Assembly (NCBI RefSeq): GCF_010726765.1
Contig: NZ_AP022601.1
Coordinates: 3,472,001 to 3,536,000, forward strand
DNA from: Mycobacterium gallinarum
Lineage (GTDB): Bacteria; Actinomycetota; Actinomycetes; Mycobacteriales; Mycobacteriaceae
Direction of reading: 5' to 3'
Length of the DNA: 64,000 bases
Shown here: positions 62,329 through 64,000 of the stretch, in pieces
How positions within the stretch are numbered: the stretch's first letter is position 1
Layout of the letters: every line of letters begins with the position of its first letter
Made by a program: the position numbers and the translations under genes
The notes under the pieces: generated by a model
What the model was told of the DNA's origin: nothing
Database searches by the model: none
Seen by the model: the letters and a program-made list of their open reading frames with translations, nothing else

Positions 62329-63150
62329 ATGGGCAGAGATTTCCGGTTCGGTGTCGGGCTGCAGGCTGCACGTCGGCAGAAGTCGGTCCAGGACTGGGCG
62401 CGCCGCGCGGAGGACATGGGATACGACATCATCCACATGGCCGACCACCTCTACACGACCGCACCGTTCCCGATGATGACGGCGATGGCGATGGCCACCG
62501 AGAGGCTGCGGGTCGGCACCTTTGTGCTGAACGCCGGCTTCTACCGGCCCGCACTACTGGCGCGTGACGTCATGTCGCTGCGCGACCTCAGCGGCGGCCG
62601 TTTCGATCTCGGCCTCGGCGCGGGGTACGTCAAAGAGGAGTTCGAGCAAGCCGAGCTGCCCTACCCCACGGCGGGTGAACGCGTCGCGTGGCTGCGTCAC
62701 GTCACCGAGCACATGAACGAGCACGCCGCCGATGTGCCGATCCTCATCGCGGGCAACGGCGACAAGCTGCTGACCCTCGCCGCGCAGCAGGCGAACATCA
62801 TCGGGCTGACGGGCGGTCACCCGATCATCGGCGGCGTCGATCCGCTCGCCGACCGCATCGCCTTCGTCCGCGAGGCCGCCGGCGACCGGTTCGACGAGCT
62901 CGAACTGAACCTGTCGGTGATCGCGCTGCCCACCGACAACTCGGGGATTCCCGACCTGTCGCTGGTGAGGAGGTTCCTGCCGGACCTGTCCGAGGAAGAG
63001 ATGCTGGCGACGCCCGCGGTGTTCTCGGGTACGCCGAGGGACATCGCCGACACCATTCGACACCTGCGCGACGCGTACGGGGTCACCTACATCACCGTGC
63101 AGCAGCAACACGGCGAGGAGTTCGCGAAGGTGATCGCGGAACTGCGCTAG
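62329..63150 (+). CDS. F420-type LLM oxidoreductase
   Basis: The 273-residue luciferase-like protein has FRFGVGLQAARRQKSVQDWA, MADHLYTTAPFPMMTAMAMATERLRVGTFVLNAGFYRPA, LRDLSGGRFDLGLGAGYVKEEFEQA and VPILIAGNGDKLLTLAAQQANIIGL, typical of the F420-dependent TIGR03621-like group. Substrate unknown. The start looks leaderless. It meets the COX4-like gene stop directly (no gap). Confidence 0.87.
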   Translation: MGRDFRFGVGLQAARRQKSVQDWARRAEDMGYDIIHMADHLYTTAPFPMMTAMAMATERLRVGTFVLNAGFYRPALLARDVMSLRDLSGGRFDLGLGAGYVKEEFEQAELPYPTAGERVAWLRHVTEHMNEHAADVPILIAGNGDKLLTLAAQQANIIGLTGGHPIIGGVDPLADRIAFVREAAGDRFDELELNLSVIALPTDNSGIPDLSLVRRFLPDLSEEEMLATPAVFSGTPRDIADTIRHLRDAYGVTYITVQQQHGEEFAKVIAELR

Positions 63151-63429
63151 TCACAGCCAGAGGTAGAGGCCCGACAGCACCGCCCACACGGCGAGGCAGT
63201 AGACCTCGAACAACACGCGCAACGGTATCGGCGCGTGGCGCAGTTCCATGAAGTCCAGGCCGACGAGGCGCACCTTGATCGCCGCGATGGCCAGGACGAC
63301 GATCGCCACCATCGAGCCGGTGCCGTGATCGGCGCCGACTGCCCACGAGACGAGCGTCGCCGCGACGAGGATCAGCCATGAGAGGCCCGCGCGGCTGCGC
63401 ACCAGCTGGAACACCGAAGGCCCCCGCAT
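63151..63429 (-). CDS. Cytochrome c oxidase subunit IV-like small membrane protein
   Basis: The 92-residue protein has three membrane helices (LSWLILVAATLVSWAVG, MVAIVVLAIAAIKVRLVGLDFMELR, VLFEVYCLAVWAVLSGLYLWL) and the COX4_pro pattern with MELRHAP. It accompanies a heme-copper oxidase subunit III. ATG 63429 overlaps the preceding stop by one base (TGATG), so the longer frame to 63588 is rejected. Confidence 0.85.
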   Translation of the reverse strand: MRGPSVFQLVRSRAGLSWLILVAATLVSWAVGADHGTGSMVAIVVLAIAAIKVRLVGLDFMELRHAPIPLRVLFEVYCLAVWAVLSGLYLWL

Positions 63430-64000
63430 CAGCTCACCAGGTACAGCAGCGCGAACAGGAAGATCCACAGCAGGTCGACGAGGTGCCAGAAGCACGCGCC
63501 ACCCTCGATGGCCGCCATCCGGGTGGAGCTGATGTCGTCGCGGCGGGTTTGCGTCAGCAGGAACCCCAGCACGCCGATGCCGACGCACACGTGGAAGAGA
63601 TGCAGTCCGGTCAGGATGAAGTAGTAGAGGAAGAAGTCGTTCGCACCGGGGCCGTGGCCGCTGGTTGCCAGCGACACATACTCATAGACCTTGAGGCAGA
63701 TAAAGAGCAGGCCGAACGCGATCGCCGCCGAAACAGCTTTGGCGGCAATCGACTTCGCGCCTGCGCGGATCGCGCCGAGCGCCACGACGATGCACAGCGA
63801 GCTGGTGAGCAGGACCAGGGTGTTCGTGACGCCGACGCCGATGTGCAGCGACGTGCGGGCGACGTCGAACAGCTCGGGCGCCTTGGCCCGCTCCACCATG
63901 AAGGTGACGAAGAAGACGCCGAACACGAGCATGTCGCCGAACAGGAACACCCATGTGCCGGACTCGGCGGGGATCCGCCGGGCGGATGGATCGCCCGGCC
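63429..64000 (-). CDS. Cytochrome c oxidase subunit III family protein (5' end beyond the window)
   Basis: The visible 190 residues read through the window edge as ...PAESGTWVFLFGDMLVFGVFF, TSLHIGVGVTNTLVLLTSSL, DFFLYYFILTGLHLFHVCVGIG and GACFWHLVDLLWIFLFALLYLV, five helices of a CoxIII/NorE-type subunit. The GTG at 63950 is inside the conserved TWVFLFGD motif, so the true start is upstream, outside. These two-gene sets can serve aa3-type or nitric oxide reductase-related enzymes; which is not decidable here. Confidence 0.88.
   Translation of the reverse strand, partial: PGDPSARRIPAESGTWVFLFGDMLVFGVFFVTFMVERAKAPELFDVARTSLHIGVGVTNTLVLLTSSLCIVVALGAIRAGAKSIAAKAVSAAIAFGLLFICLKVYEYVSLATSGHGPGANDFFLYYFILTGLHLFHVCVGIGVLGFLLTQTRRDDISSTRMAAIEGGACFWHLVDLLWIFLFALLYLVS

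Overview
The window is high-GC actinobacterial DNA, and gene content and order point to a non-tuberculous, probably environmental, Mycolicibacterium or Mycobacterium. Evidence: runs of genes match the Mycobacterium tuberculosis order from Rv0957 (purH) back towards Rv0924c (mntH), followed by a block matching Rv0449c-Rv0444c (sigK operon) and Rv0433. KstR-like, LexA-like and SigK-like sites, F420-type oxidoreductases and many leaderless starts also fit. Rv numbers are recalled, not searched.

Layout. 1-9607: purine genes (purH partial, purN), perM, a 34-kDa-antigen-like membrane protein, two flavin-type monooxygenases, a thiolase-like protein and sucCD. 9884-19549: an M23 peptidase, uvrD1, a cytoplasmic chorismate mutase, a surface acyltransferase, an aldehyde dehydrogenase and pgi. 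19675-28174: secreted proteins including a second, exported chorismate mutase, an SDR, an Fpg-type glycosylase, cobF, an AurF-like diiron protein with a DUF4873 partner, a transporter, an F420-type oxidoreductase and an Ntn-type amidase.

28397-33168 is the most unusual part. It holds a membrane protein with three TVRL motifs in its N-terminal tail, an FHA protein with a helix-turn-helix-like C-terminus, and a PknK-like kinase domain joined through a membrane helix to a large kelch ectodomain. Together they look like a sensor kinase, a phosphothreonine reader/regulator and a candidate substrate. 33478-38964 holds ligD, an SOS-controlled HNH/13E12 gene and a DUF4032 protein. 38966-47766 is a divergent polyol uptake and catabolism locus with a SorC regulator. 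Ku follows at 47776.

48697-55598: TetR/O-methyltransferase pair, an SDR plus dihydrodipicolinate-reductase-like pair behind a KstR-like site, two small secreted proteins, mntH, and a fusion of gamma-glutamylcyclotransferase to poly-gamma-glutamate hydrolase. 55648-61059 is a complete sigK operon (FAD oxidoreductase, DUF1365, CFA-type methyltransferase, DUF1295, sigK, rskA) with a SigK-like promoter placed so that the transcript would be leaderless. The window ends with a YbdK-type ligase, an F420-type oxidoreductase and two cytochrome-oxidase-type subunits, the last cut by the window edge.

Themes: four KstR-like operators scattered over 45 kb suggest outlying members of the cholesterol/steroid regulon. 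Both NHEJ proteins (LigD and Ku) and the Ku-associated helicase UvrD1 are present but separated. No rRNA, tRNA, CRISPR array or insertion sequence was recognised.
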